Assembly: GCA_009741485.1 (NCBI GenBank)
Contig: CM019219.1
Location: forward strand, 2,269,998-2,333,997
Direction of reading: 5' to 3'
Source: Malurus cyaneus samueli
Taxonomy: Eukaryota > Chordata > Aves > Passeriformes > Maluridae
DNA: 64,000 nucleotides
The number at the start of each line of letters is the position of its first letter. Positions within the stretch are counted from its first letter, which is position 1. Of this stretch, positions 1-11,125 are shown piece by piece. A program made the position numbers and the translations under genes. Below the pieces are notes generated by a model that searched no databases, was not told the DNA's origin, and was given only the letters and a program-made list of their open reading frames with translations.

Positions 1-61
1 GGTTGAGCACCAGCCTGCAGCGCTCCTCGGTGCCGTGGCAGACAGGGAATGCACAGCTGGG
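1..61 (-). CDS. EDRF1: EDRF1 exon 14 (partial, cut by window edge), from residue 574
   Basis: 61 nt after the AG acceptor at 62-63 encode PSCAFPVCHGTEERCRLVLN in the phase left by exon 13. The human protein has the same PSCAFPVCH block at this junction. The exon continues past the left edge. A plus-strand open frame overlapping it is a shadow. Confidence 0.95.
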
Positions 62-3000
62 CTTCATTGGGGCACCAGGGAGGGAAGAGAAGAAATGTTC
101 AATAAAGGAAATATAAAAATAAGTAGCCAGAAGATACAAATAAGAGATAACATCAAGACAAAGTGGAATATGGTAGGGAAAAAAAATCTGAATGAAGTCT
201 GCTCTACCATAAAGTAGAAATCTACCATAATGAAGTCTGCTCAGATTTGATGAGCAGATCAGGAAAAGTTTCTTTGCCCACTTCAGTTAACCTGGAGGCA
301 AAATTAACAGGGAACTGAATTTCACTACCCAATTTTGTCCCATAAACTGAATCACCCAAGACCCCTTAAAAATCCCCCAGCATCACTCACACGTATTCGA
401 TGCACGGACTTGTACTTTTCTGGTACTGACAACTCCCCAACAGATTTGATTATTGCCACTGCTTTATTGTCATCTGGGGGATCAGAACTGTTGCTGTAAG
501 AACCATTTTCATCACTGTCTGGCATCTCTTCCTCTTCCTCGCTGTAACTTTCATCAGAATTTCCATTTATAGGGAAGTCTGCACTGTCTTCTTTTTTAGG
601 TTCATCCAACTGAAAAAGCTCTGATAACATGTAGTTTGCTGAAGCAATAATCTTTGCAAAGAAGAGAAAAAAAACAGTGATTCATTTTCATAAATTTTTG
701 AGATGAAAGAACAAAGTAAATTATCTTAGAATAAGGAGTAGAAAGTACATGCAAAGAGGTGTTTGATAACCTATAAATACAGCCTGAGCAAGTTCCCTGG
801 AAGAGAAAAGGATCTCAGCTGATCAAGTTTAGAAGAGAATAAAAAGCAACTGGTAAAGAACAAGTACTGACTGTTCTAACAGCTTGCAGATCACAGGAGA
901 CAACACAAGGATCTTAAGCAAGCAAAAGAAAAAAATGGAAGAGATTCCACTGGGATTTTGAAAACCTTTCACAACTTTGGAAGGAATCTACAACATTCTT
1001 ATTAGTTTAGTTAATATGTGCCATGTCTCCTCTTGCAATCCATTCTAAATATAATTCCAATTTTTCACATCACATTTTTGGGATTTATTTTCAAATAAAA
1101 ACAGCTTAAATCTACATCATTTAGAGACTCTCTAGCCCAACCCACTCATCCAGACAAGTTGCTCAGAACTGTATCCAGTTGGGCTTTGAGTAGATGAAAG
1201 GATGGAGATTACACCTCCTCTGGTTGGCCTGTCCCAGTTTCCAGTCACCTTCAGGGTAAAAATGTTCATATCTTCACATTTTATACTTTTTACCCAAGAT
1301 CTGCTCCCAGAGGGCTCTTGGGCAACAAGAACAAAAGAGAGAATATAATGACAAGCTCCTTTTTAGAGCAGAACAGAAGACTTTTGCAGCAATGAAATTC
1401 AGAAAAAAATACTAATTCTTTTAAAATAATCAACGTTTAAGTGTATAAATAAATTGAAATTCTCTCCCTTGGGAGGAAGAAGTAGCACACTATTTATAAC
1501 CAAGGTATTATGATGACAGACATGACACAGAAGTGCAAGAAAACATTGAATTCTTACTTGAGGATGTCTGCCATTGTCCAACAACTTCAGACAATTCAAG
1601 AGCAATGTCCTGATTGTTCCATAGTGTTTCTTGTTCTGGTTTTTCTTCAGCATCATATTGCAAGCAACTCTAAAAGCAAGTTGAACAAACCAGTGAAATC
1701 CCTGGATAATTTGTTTGTGCTAGAAGAAAAAAAAACTTTCAACCATGTTCTACAACTTTAGATCTTAAAAAAGTCTACAAGACCTTATCAGCAAAAACAC
1801 GCTTTTTTACATGGAGAGATGGTGAAAAAGAGAAAGTTTGTTTTGATCTAATGGAACTGAGATTTAGTAAGGTTATGTATGATTGTAATTTGATCATGAT
1901 TTTTGGGTTGTATGCTGAAAATGCCTATACCAAGAACTAAGTATTGCAAAAAAAACGATGAAAACTCACTTGTACAGCAGAATTGCCACTGGCATGGTAA
2001 AAGGGTTTTGGTATTTGTCTTCAGTCTCTTCACAAAGAGTGGTGAGATCATAGAGCTTTACTATATCACTCCCACTTGCTGAAAAGGAAAATCTTTCATT
2101 AATAAATACCACATTACCACCAATCTTTTCAAATAGTTCTAAACCTTCTTACCTTTAAACAGCCAATAGGTGTGCCCTTCTTTGGTGCAATTTGATTTCA
2201 GGAAAGATAAGATATTTTGAGCAATATCTTTGATCACTTTGGTAGAAAAATTAGAGTTTTCCAAATTGGGAATATCTTCTGTCTTAATCATTTCATATTT
2301 CTGCGAAGGACAAAAATGAAAACTCAATATTAGGAGGGTTTTTTGAGACCCATGCCCTGCAAAATGAATAGATCAATATCTGTATCAACAGCTGAAAAAA
2401 ACAAAGGCCACTACTATGATAAATTCAGTAAATTTCTATATCAAAGCTTAGGAAGAATCCATTTCTGTCATGAACACAGTGAATGGAGAACAAAAGATGA
2501 GGGAAAAAGAAAGGGGGAGAAGGTACAACATAATTTCAATGATACCTAGTCAGCCTAGGAAACAACTACAATCACCAGGTAGAACAGAAACACAGACTGT
2601 CTACAATAAAATAGCATAAACAAACGTTTCAAAAGAATGCATCTGTCTTGGCAAGGGAACACTACAGATTTTAACATGTAAGAAACTGATTTCTGCTGTT
2701 GTATTTTTTATTTTTGCCTTCACTCAAACATCAGGGGAAGAAAGAAACTTGCATGTGTGAAAGGGAGGGGAAGAAAGAACAACTATTTTTAGATGACTGC
2801 TAGAAGCTAAGATTCTTCCTATTCTGCAACACAGGGTTTTTGTCATCGTTTTCTCAGAACAGTATGAAGGATCTCTTATACCCAAGGCAACTTCAGAAAG
2901 TGAAGAATGGATTATTATTTTAAGGCATAATGCAAAGAGCAGACTTACCTGAACAATTCCATTGACATGAAAGCACATCACAAGCTCTGGTACATTGCAT

Positions 3001-6000
3001 ATTAAGTTGTCCAACCAGTAGTCAATTCCTGTTAGCACATTTATTGGCTTGTTGTTATCCCTAAAACAAAATATTTCTAGCATTATTTAAATCTTTATTT
3101 ACCCTTCAGGAAATACTAGGGATGTTTACTAATGGGATTTATGTTTAAGCCACCTGACAGTGGATTGATACTAAAACAATTACTTGTGAATTTTTATGAG
3201 TTATATCAAACAGATGTGCTGCTCTTTCCAATGGAATATGCACATATTCCATTAGCACACACTTAACAGGATTCAGATGTCACACTAATACCAAGATAAT
3301 AAGTACTTAAGAAGTTCTAAAGGAGTATCACTCTTAGCTGCAACTAATTATAACCAAAACCTTCTAGATCTTCCAAAATTCCTTGCAGAGCAAGGTACTG
3401 TTAATTCCTAGATGAGTCTTCTAAAGATGACAAATTTAGCAAGTGAGTTTCAAGTTTTTGCTCATTTTTTGCCAATGTACAGGCAGGAACAGGAAGGCTG
3501 GTAATCAAGGGATTAATGTTAAATTGTGACTGGAAGAGCTCTGTCCTACTGCTCAATAACATTTATGCCCAACAAGCAGTTACTGAAATTCAGAATCCCA
3601 AGAGCAGAAATATTACTGCCCTCTTTTATAAAAATAACAAAGAATGCAGATAGCTAAATAGGAAGCAGAGTAACAAATCAGTCAAGGCTGGCACAGACAA
3701 TATCCCATGAACTTCCCAACTCACCTGAGACGCAGGCTCACTGCAGGGTATCTCCCCCCTCCAAATATTGGCATATTTGATCCCACCAACATGTGGATAT
3801 CTTCAAAGGTCCACAGGATATTACGAACAAAGTCGTTTTTAAGTCCCTTCATTAAGAGAAAACAGAATTGGCCTGTAAGTCAGTGATATAATACTTGTCC
3901 TCCATGACATTCTGTGGAGTTATGAGACAGCAAGAAGCCAAAGCAGCAAATAAAAGCCAGCACATGACGAGCCCGGCTGCGCGTTCACGGGAACTTAAAA
4001 TTGCAGATGCCACAAAAGCTACTTCTACAGGGGACTGAGGTTCTCTCTTGGATCCAATTTAGGCCCAATCTGGAGGTTTAACCTGGGGGTTCAGCTCTCA
4101 CATAAAGCATACCTGACTGTTCTCCCCGTCATTGAACAAAGGAGTCAGGTTTTGTTCTTTGGGGGCTGAGGCCACATGCCCCACTATATATGAGGGTTCA
4201 AGAGGCACATTTCCCTGTGGAAAGCACAAGGATAATGAGTGATTCTGCTGCTGAGGTCAAGTCAGGCCATTAAAAAAGATATGAACAACAAAAGCACATA
4301 AGGGAAAAATCTTTACCTCCAACATCTTTAAATAAATATGCATTAAACTACAAAAAGCCTCCAGTCAGTGGCTAGAATGCTTCTTTTCTATACTTAGTGT
4401 CAAAATTTTGTACTTTTAATATTCTCAGAGGCTCTGGGAAGAAAGCAGAAAGTATTTACAGGAGCTCCTTATTAACCCAGGGTCAACACCCAGATTATCA
4501 GTGTCCAGAAGCAAAACCTCTATCCTGCTGGTTTATTTATAAACTGCAGAAAATGGCACTGTACAAATGCACAACTTCTTTATCATAAACTGTCTGCTGA
4601 ATCAGGCAATAGTTCTTCAAGAGGGTAAAAGAGAGAAGCAGACCTTTTTCTAAAAGCTTTCAAGTAGTGAAGCATTATCCAATTCAGAATATTACTACAC
4701 CACAACCCATGCAGTTACGATTTTATAGATAATGTAGGTTAGAAACTCCCTAAATCTGGCAGATCAGTTGGTAGCACTGAGCAAGCACAGCTGTAGGATC
4801 ATTACTATATTAACACAGACTGAAGACAACAGATCTTTCAACCACTCCAAAATTTAATCAATTCCTAGTTTATGTTACTCAAAGAAACCCGCAGGAATTA
4901 ACAGTTTTCACAAATAAGTTTAGCCACAATAGAAACCCTGAGTTAGGGCCCGATCTAATCATAGTTTGTTGCATAATTGCTGTGAACATCTCCCAGTTCA
5001 CTTGTGTAATCTCACAGCAAGTATTTTTAAGTATTGCTTAACTGTTTCCATTTTCAGAAAATTTTCCTCTTCACCTAAAAAATTGAGGGCCACCAAAAGA
5101 TGAATTTTAATGGCAGATTTAAAAAGAAACCAGAATCCTAAGCTTCCAAACATATCTTCTGAATATCAGGATTTTCCTAGTTTTAGGTGAAGTCATTGAT
5201 GGCTACTCTTAGCCAAAGGTTTTGCTTCTCAAAGATGCTGGGATAAATAACAATTTAGCATTACAGTGACAGAACAAATATCTGAAATTTGGAGCTCTGA
5301 ACCACTGCAAAAGCTGGAACTGCACCTCCTGCCAAGTTCTCCTCATGCTTTAGCTCAGCTCTTTCAGCAAAGGGAGCAGCAGCAGCTCCTCTGAGAACCT
5401 TTCAACACCTCTCCCTACAAACACTATGGTGCCACATAAAACATTCTCCACACCAACCTGGTTAGAGGCACCTGGATCTTCAGATAGCGAGGAAGGCATT
5501 TCAAAAGGAGCTGGCCAGGAGGCCCTTCCTGCTTCATCACTCTCACCTGCAACAGGACCCTCCTGGTGCTGCTTGGAAGTGGAAGGAACAGGCTGAGCAG
5601 CTCCATCTCCATTAATGCTGACAAGGAAACATTTACAAGTTCAGCTGACAAGATGCAAACAGATCCATTTTAGAATTCAGTTTCATGCACTACTCTCAAT
5701 AAATCACTTGGCTGATATGCAGTTAATTAAGTCATGCTGTTTATTTTATTCATTAGTATTTCAATTTTAGAGTTAAATACTTCCATTTCTGTGAAAACAT
5801 TTACATATTATTTCCTGACCTCCTCTATTTCCTTTGTATAAGGAAAAATCAGTAAATTAGACAGACCATTATGGACTTTTAACATTTACTCCAAGACCAA
5901 ACACCAGGCAGAAGTGGTGCAGAATTCAAGTTCCATGCAGACAAAAGGTTACCTGTAATACAAAAATTTAGAAAGTATTGCCTTCTGGTACCAATGTTCT

Positions 6001-9000
6001 TTACTCTTCTTTTTTCTTTGCCACTTCTGATCAATCAGCCTTTGATAAAACTCTTTCAGCCATGTCCAGTCCCCTGTCTAGGAAAAAGGAGAAATATAAA
6101 ATTAATAGCAAAAATCATCTGCAAATTAAAGTGAGAACCTTAGAAATACTCAACCACAACAATAAAAGAAGCCCAGAAAATAAATTCAGAGCTGAAGTTC
6201 TTAATTGGTTACTTATTAAAAATACAGCTTCTATGAAAGTTGTGTTCTTATTGAAAATTTGACTTAATTAGAAAATCAGATATATACGAGGCTACACAGT
6301 AAGCAATACATATTGATAATCAAATACTATAGCAACACTGAAATAATTACATAAAAGTGAGACACAGAATATTAATCCTACAATCCCATAAACACAGGAC
6401 ATCAGATGCAGTTCGTGAGTAAACTGATTGCTGCACAACAGAGCACCTTTGGTACTCCTATGGGATTATCAGGAATTTCCATACATATTTTCTTACTGGC
6501 TAGTGTGTTCTTGAAATAATGCATTTTGACCACATGCTACAATTAAAAAGAACCAAATGGTTCACCTGAGATGATCTCATGAAGAGTTCCTGGATGTCCA
6601 GCTCATCCAACAGGAGTGTCCTCCCAATTCTGTGCACTGCCATGCTCACATGGGACTTGCTGTAAGGGATCTTCAGGAGTTTTTTAATGTTCTTGCAGAA
6701 TTGAAAAGAAACAATATTCAATATAATCATACTGCACTGGAAGTGAATTTTTAGGAAACTATGGCCCTGCCATGTGTAACAGTGACTTGGGGAGACTCTA
6801 CCACCATCAATCCAAGCATCCCCCCTTCCTTCTTTTTCCCTCCAGCCCCCTTTGGTCAGTCAGGATCACCTGTCCTGGCTGTGTCTCTTCCCAATTTTCC
6901 ATTCACTCTCATCCCCTTGCCAGCACAGCTGTATGAGAAACAGGGGAGGCCTTGGCTCTGTGTAAGCCCTGCTCAGCAACAACAAAAACATCTCAGTATT
7001 ATCAACCTGTGCTCAGGACAATCCCAAAACAGTCCCATACCAGCCACTGGGATGAAAATTAACTATCCCAGTCCAAAGCAGCACACATGGTCCAATAAAA
7101 CCTTACAATGCCAAGGATTTTAACACCATTCCACAAGAAAATGCACTTGTTGAGAGAGGAGAACATGAACGACAGTGATAAAGAGACCAAATCATCAGTG
7201 GAAACCACACACATGGCTTAAACACATGATTAGATCATCACAGCCAGGTACCAAGAAAAATGACCAAGATGTGCAAGTGGATGGCTTGGATTTTAAACCT
7301 TTATATTCAGAGCAGGAACACCAATTCTTTGTCAGGTGTCCAGAGCAATCCAGAGATCTAAGCCTGAATGCAAATCTGACAAATATTAACACAGTACACA
7401 AGTATGTGTTTCCTCTTCTGAGTAGCCTCATCTGAATTCTACAGATATCACCAGAACCCAAAGAGCTGACAAGCTGACAAAACTCAAAGGAAAGAAGAAG
7501 CCGAAGCGGAACTCTCTCTTCTAGACAAAAATAGGGAAAAAAAAATCTTGAGAGCAACATTTTAGATCAAAATAACTAATTTCAAAAACACAAGACAACT
7601 ACATTGCAAAACTGATGTGATATATCCACTAAACTGCATATTTTAGCTGAATATTATTTAGAGAATGCCAGAGAAAATATGATTTTCTCTCTATATTTCT
7701 TATTCAGTGATCACAACTCCCTTACTTGGTGATCTGTGATTCATTAGGGGTCTTTCCTTTTCCCCGAAGGACACAAAGATGCCAGAAGCTATGACAGTAT
7801 CTTAAAATAAGCTTATACAGCATAAAAATTTGAACGACAGAATTTAAGATGTGTCCATACCTCTGAATCAGACACTACATCCACATCATTTCCAACTGAG
7901 TCAATGAAGTCATACGCCATCCCAAAGCTATTAAAAAAGTTATTACAAGTTAAGATAGTTCCAGTATGACATTACAGACCTGTTTCTTATATTTATTAAA
8001 TATTTGAAAGGTTTTTTCATTAAAAAAATAACCCAGCTAAACATCATCAAGTGTAATGAGACCTAAAATAAACAAAATAATTTCATCTTCATATTCTCAA
8101 AGTTTTTCAAAGGTATCTTTGGAAGTGCTTAGATCTAATTTCAGGACATTAAAACACTTTAAGTTTTGCTAAAATCAAGAAAAATCAGAGAAATCGAAGG
8201 ATTCTTTTTAACATTAAACCCAAGAGGAGTTATTCAAAGAGTTTCTCTTTAAGGCATTAAACATGTTAAAGAATTTAATTTTAGTAGCTGTAATTTCATT
8301 TTACCGCTTATTCACATTTTCCAAAATTGCCCTACATGTTGTAACAGACACATCGTCTCTTCCTCCACCCTCATTAAGGAAATTACAAGGTACCTAAGTT
8401 AGAATATTTCAATGTACAGATCACTCTTTAGAATAAAGCCAGATACCATTATAATCCAAAAAATACATGATTTCATTATCAGCTTTTTAATACTGACACT
8501 AGAGAAAGAGATTAAACTGCCAGCCTCTATTTGACAAACACAGTATCTAAAATAAACATGAAAAATTCATCAAGCCCTGAAAAATATGTTACTCCACTCC
8601 AAAAAGTACAGCTCCTAAAAGAGAAGATGATGATGTAAACACAGACCTTGCACAGGCTGTTAAATTTCACTGACTGGCTGACTTGGTGTGAATTTGCTTG
8701 TTCAGCACAGGATTTGAGCCTCCTATTTGTGAACACTCTGAACTGAACTCATTCAACAATTTAACAAACATCCCCACGAATGAAAGGTAACACTGCTTTT
8801 CAGGGGTGCCCCTCATTTCACCTCCAATGTTCACTCCTGATATAAATACGAAATTTCATTTGCCATTCATCAGGTCCAGTTGCTAAAGATCCAGAAGAGA
8901 TATAAATTGGCTTCCAAGGGGAACCACGCTCTATTTTTCACCTGTTATCAAAGGCAGAAGGGCTGGCTGAACTAGTCTGGTTTGATTTGGGCCAACCAGG

Positions 9001-10813
9001 GAAGAACATCAAGTCAGTTTGACTGCGGCAAGGTGTCAATATGCACATGAACCAAGTAATAACCAACATCATTAATTATTTACAAAGCAGACAAATCAGA
9101 GCATAGTGCCAAGAACTGAACATGAAAAATTAGAGGGAGAACAGTTGGGACAAAGCAATATGTAGTTGCTATGGTAGAACATGTACTTTCTACTTTAAAT
9201 AACACAGGATGCAACTTCACAATCAGAATTATCCTTAAAGGCATGGAAAAAAGTAGGGGCTGCTCTTTTTTACCTTGAGAAGGGTTTACTTTTTTTGCTG
9301 TTGCCCAGAATGGTTGTCCCTGCTGGTCCCAGCTTGGCACTTTCCCGTAACCAGTTGGCAGGAGGCAGCTTCAGGTCTGTTTTCTCCTGCAGACGGGCAA
9401 AGGCTGCTTGTGGAGGGGCTGAGGAGTATTTCACCACAGCACTGCTCTTCACCTCATTGCCTCCGAGGAACAACACCGAACCCTGGTTTCCAGAGAGATA
9501 TTAGCCTTCTATTTATAAAATGTAGGCAATTAAAACTATCAGGCTTGCTCTGTGATGTTATTTTTAATGGTGAGAAAAATCGAGTCCTGTATTCACTTCT
9601 CTTTCTCCAGCACATGGAGTTTTTCAGTTACCCCAATTCCAACTCATGTCAAATCCTTAGAATTATCACAGAATCATTGAGGTCCATCACATTGCCAACT
9701 AGAACAGAACATGGAGCACCACATCCTGTCTTTCCTTAAACACCTCCAGGTTGAGGACTCCACCACTGCCCTGGACATCCTGTTCCAACACTTGACAACT
9801 ATTTCCATGAAGGAATTCCTCCTGATGTCCAACCTGAACCTCCCCAGGCACAGCTTGAGAGGGCCTCTCCTCCTGTCTTTGTTCCCTGGGAGCAGAGCCC
9901 AACTACCCCCAGCTGTCCCCTCCTGTCAGGGAGTTGTGCAGAGCCACAAGGTCCCCCTGGAGCCTTTTTTCCTCCAGGCTGAGCCCCTTTCCCAGCTCCT
10001 TCAGCCGCTCCTGGGGCTCCAGACCCTTCCCCAGCTCCGGTCCCTTCCTTGGACAAGCTCCAGCTACTCCAGGACTTTCTTGACATAACAGCCCCAGAAC
10101 CAATCCCAGAATTTGAGGATGGACATCAGCAGTGCCAGCACAGGGGGCCGGTCACTGCCCTGGTCCTGTGGCCACACTGTGGCTGATCCAAGCCAGGTGA
10201 CAGTGACCTTCTTGCCCACCTTGGGCACACTGAGGTGCAAGAATGAAGCGCCAGCGAAATCACTCAGAAAGGCCAAAACTAACACATGACTCCCACTGAA
10301 GTTTGTGAATGTAGGTGTTATTAACACCAAGTCTTCACTAACACTAACACCAGCATTAAATCTAAACACGCTTCTGTCTTAACAAAAAAATAAGCCTCGT
10401 GGCTGCCTATTTTTTTACAAACACAGCAAAACACGCAGCTGTCACCCGAGTGTGAGGAGCTTTGAACTAACACACGTCGAGGGAAAAACAGCTCCACAGG
10501 ACACCACTTACGTAAATGCGATGCACTTAGGCATAACAACAGCAACACTGCTCACAATTAACGCTTAATTATAATTAGCATGTTCCCTACCGCATTCCGG
10601 CCCTGACAAACTGGAAAGGGGATGAAAAACACGGCTTGAATTAAAACACCACTGGGGGCTGTGTCTGTAACCACGGTTCGACACCTCCCTTCCCCCTCGC
10701 CCAGCTCCGCTACCTCACCTACCACGGCCCCCCTCGCTGCCGCTTACCTGCTTGGGCTCCTCGGCGTCTCCCCTCAGCGGGGCAGCGGCGCCCGCGCCGC
10801 AGGGCTCCTCCAT
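1..10813 (-). CDS. EDRF1: EDRF1, erythroid differentiation regulatory factor 1 (5' half, 14 exons; runs off the left edge)
   Basis: This is a spliced vertebrate gene read on the minus strand. I placed 14 coding exons with GT-AG introns and fully consistent phases (66+209+67+126+125+160+102+122+112+148+109+112+261+61 nt, 593 codons). The translation matches EDRF1 from memory almost residue for residue in exons 3, 4, 5 and 8-12, for example KLYDLTTLCEETEDKYQNPF in exon 11. The human protein is about 1,240 aa, so roughly the N-terminal half is present; the C-terminal half, with helical repeat-type sequence, lies beyond position 1. EDRF1 is known as a nuclear factor influencing globin and GATA1-dependent erythroid expression; its biochemistry is poorly defined. 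Visible features are a basic cluster near residues 177-182 (a possible nuclear signal), a Ser/Pro-rich variable exon 6, and an acidic tract at about 518-536. The N-terminal exon is short and divergent. No frameshift or stop interrupts the model. Confidence 0.97.
62..390 (-). repeat. EDRF1 intron 13, with a short imperfect duplication
   Basis: A 329-bp intron. AATGAAGTCTGCTC occurs at 191-204 and 229-242, and TCTACCAT at 203-210 and 221-228, so positions about 191-242 are a small local duplication. Nothing else is seen. Confidence 0.7.
391..651 (-). CDS. EDRF1: EDRF1 exon 13, residues 487-573 (acidic tract)
   Basis: This is the longest exon here, 87 codons. It opens IIASANYMLSELFQLDEPKK, holds a Ser/Glu/Asp-rich tract at about residues 518-536, and closes with SVGELSVPEKYKSVHRIR before GTGAGT. 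The acidic stretch is conserved and probably disordered or an interaction surface (inference). Confidence 0.98.
652..1557 (-). other. EDRF1 intron 12, containing an old CR1 fragment
   Basis: A 906-bp intron. It is AT-rich apart from a CR1-derived segment at about 1,125-1,290, listed separately. No coding sequence is seen. Confidence 0.8.
1125..1290 (-). mobile_element. CR1 LINE fragment (old, minus orientation)
   Basis: The stretch containing CCAGTTGGGCTTTGAGTA, AAGGATGGAGA and GGCCTGTCCCAG reads like the reverse complement of the CR1 3' region (consensus: TCCAGTTGGGTTTTGAGTA ... AAGGATGGAGACTCCACC). It is diverged and lacks the terminal repeat, so it is an old truncated copy inside EDRF1 intron 12. 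Confidence 0.75.
1558..1669 (-). CDS. EDRF1: EDRF1 exon 12, residues 449-486
   Basis: The exon encodes VACNMMLKKNQNKKHYGTIR then TLLLNCLKLLDNGRHPQ. The acceptor TTTTAG is followed by A, which completes a Lys codon. The donor is GTAAGA, phase 0. Confidence 0.97.
1970..2078 (-). CDS. EDRF1: EDRF1 exon 11, residues 413-448 plus split codon
   Basis: The exon encodes SGSDIVKLYDLTTLCEETED then KYQNPFTMPVAILLY. The acceptor is TTTTCAG and the donor GTGAGT. This was the diagnostic exon for recognising EDRF1. Confidence 0.98.
2153..2300 (-). CDS. EDRF1: EDRF1 exon 10, residues 364-412 plus split codon
   Basis: The exon encodes KYEMIKTEDIPNLENSNFST through KEGHTYWLFK. It ends AAAG before GTAAGA, phase 1. 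Only a 74-bp intron separates it from exon 11. Confidence 0.97.
2949..3060 (-). CDS. EDRF1: EDRF1 exon 9, residues 326-363
   Basis: It encodes DNNKPINVLTGIDYWLDNLI then CNVPELVMCFHVNGIVQ after completing an Arg codon. The donor is CAG before GTAAGT. Near-identical to human as recalled. Confidence 0.97.
3725..3846 (-). CDS. EDRF1: EDRF1 exon 8, residues 286-325 plus split codon
   Basis: The exon encodes GLKNDFVRNILWTFEDIHML followed by VGSNMPIFGGGRYPAVSLRL. It ends CTCAG before GTGAGT, phase 2. The Gly-rich GGGRYP block is conserved in the family. Confidence 0.97.
4113..4214 (-). CDS. EDRF1: EDRF1 exon 7, residues 252-285
   Basis: 34 codons encode GNVPLEPSYIVGHVASAPKE through LFNDGENSQ, phase 0 on both sides. 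The donor is CAG before GTATGC; the acceptor is CCACAG. Confidence 0.96.
5458..5617 (-). CDS. EDRF1: EDRF1 exon 6, residues 198-251 (variable, Ser/Pro/Glu-rich)
   Basis: After the split Ser codon it reads INGDGAAQPVPSTSKQHQEG, then conserved WPAPFEMPSSLSEDP. This is the least conserved internal exon and is probably a disordered linker. The donor is CAG before GTTGGT, which departs from the usual GTRAGT. Confidence 0.95.
5953..6077 (-). CDS. EDRF1: EDRF1 exon 5, residues 157-197 plus split codon
   Basis: The exon encodes TGDWTWLKEFYQRLIDQKWQ followed by a basic run RKKKSK (residues about 177-182) that could act as a nuclear localisation signal (inference). It ends TTACAG before GTAACC, phase 2. 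Confidence 0.97.
6566..6691 (-). CDS. EDRF1: EDRF1 exon 4, residues 115-156
   Basis: The exon encodes NIKKLLKIPYSKSHVSMAVH through LFMRSSQ, 42 codons, phase 0 at both ends. The donor is CAG before GTGAAC; the acceptor is TGCAAG. It is essentially invariant compared with the human sequence as I recall it. Confidence 0.97.
6692..7860 (-). other. EDRF1 intron 3
   Basis: 1,169 bp. Opposite-strand open frames of about 85-120 codons here lack homology or splice context and look like chance. No recognisable repeat. Confidence 0.6.
7861..7927 (-). CDS. EDRF1: EDRF1 exon 3, residues 92-114
   Basis: This 67-nt exon encodes FGMAYDFIDSVGNDVDVVSD and closes the split Ser codon from exon 2. The acceptor AG is at 7928-7929 and the donor GT at 7859-7860. 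It is too short to stand out as an open frame and was found by phase and homology. Confidence 0.97.
7928..9273 (-). other. EDRF1 intron 2
   Basis: 1,346 bp of AT-rich intron. No repeat, RNA or coding feature recognised. Confidence 0.6.
9274..9482 (-). CDS. EDRF1: EDRF1 exon 2, residues 23-91 plus split codon 92
   Basis: The exon opens with GSVLFLGGNEVKSS after an AG acceptor at 9483-9484 and ends at TCAAG before GTAAAA, phase 2. The block LPPANWLRESAKLGPAGTT is highly conserved in EDRF1. An opposite-strand open frame over the same bases is a shadow. Confidence 0.97.
9665..10250 (-). mobile_element. CR1 LINE 3' fragment (long, minus orientation) in EDRF1 intron 1
   Basis: The copy begins with CACAGAATCATTGAGGTCCA, the diverged CR1 3' end, and runs through CACCTCCAGG...GACTCCACCACTGCCCTGG, GGAATTCCTCCTGATGTCCA and the CCAGGCTGAGCCCCTTTCCC segment to about 10,250. 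Its length suggests that more than the usual 3' stub is present, reaching the upstream part of the 3' region (CTTGCCCACCTTGGGCACAC). Open frames on both strands across it are shadows of the repeat. Confidence 0.85.
10748..10813 (-). CDS. EDRF1: EDRF1 exon 1 (coding part), residues 1-22
   Basis: The start ATG is at 10811-10813 and reads MEEPCGAG. The exon ends in CAG before a GTAAG donor, phase 0. The same frame stays open upstream to about 11,173 with further in-frame ATGs. I chose this start because it gives a short acidic/Ala-rich N-terminus like that of the human protein and the upstream part is CpG-island sequence expected to be 5' UTR. The N-terminus is poorly conserved, so the start is less certain than the splice site. 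Confidence 0.85.
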
Positions 10814-10940
10814 GGGCCGGGAATGCAGCGGAGCCGGGAATGCAGCGGGGCAGGAGCCGGGGCTGAGCCGGGGCTGGAGCCGGGAAGGGGCAGCGGGAGC
10901 GGAGCCGCTTCCCGGGGGCGTCCGGCCGGGAACCGCCGGC

Positions 10941-10950
10941 TCTCGCGAGA
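10941..10950. promoter_or_regulatory. CGCG element (TCTCGCGAGA), BANP-type motif
   Basis: A perfect 10-bp palindrome TCTCGCGAGA. This motif is known to mark CpG-island promoters of housekeeping genes and is bound by BANP when unmethylated. Its position in the EDRF1 5' flank fits that role; binding here is inferred. Confidence 0.7.
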
Positions 10951-11125
10951 CTTTTCGAGAAGGCGCGGGAAGGGCGGGCTCTGAGGGCGGCGCCGTGAGG
11001 GGTGGGAGGGGCCGGCGGGTTCCTGAGGGGCGGGAGTGGTGTTCCATGCGGGGTGGCGGAGTTACTGAGTTTGGAAAACACGTCCAGGGACTTCGAGGCT
11101 GAGTTGTGACCGTTCCCCACTTTGT

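Larger units (their letters stand above)
3847..5952 (-). other. EDRF1 introns 5-7 (non-coding portions)
   Basis: Intron 7 (3,847-4,112), intron 6 (4,215-5,457) and intron 5 (5,618-5,952), interrupted by exons 6 and 7. The sequence is unremarkable and AT-rich. I saw no repeat or RNA gene I could name. Confidence 0.6.
10640..11050. promoter_or_regulatory. CpG island and promoter of EDRF1
   Basis: A GC-rich, CpG-dense block covers EDRF1 exon 1 and the 5' flank, with many CG dinucleotides and GGGGC/CCGG runs at 10,770-10,990, unlike the AT-rich surroundings. It contains the palindrome TCTCGCGAGA at 10,941-10,950, about 130 bp upstream of the start codon. I see no TATA box, which fits a broad CpG-type promoter firing leftwards. 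The transcription start is not fixed by the sequence. Confidence 0.85.

Noticed and set aside
9711..10088. Overlapping open frames on both strands (Leu/Pro/Ser-rich; Gly/Glu-rich)
   Set aside because: They are translations of a CR1 fragment in the non-coding 3' region, not genes.
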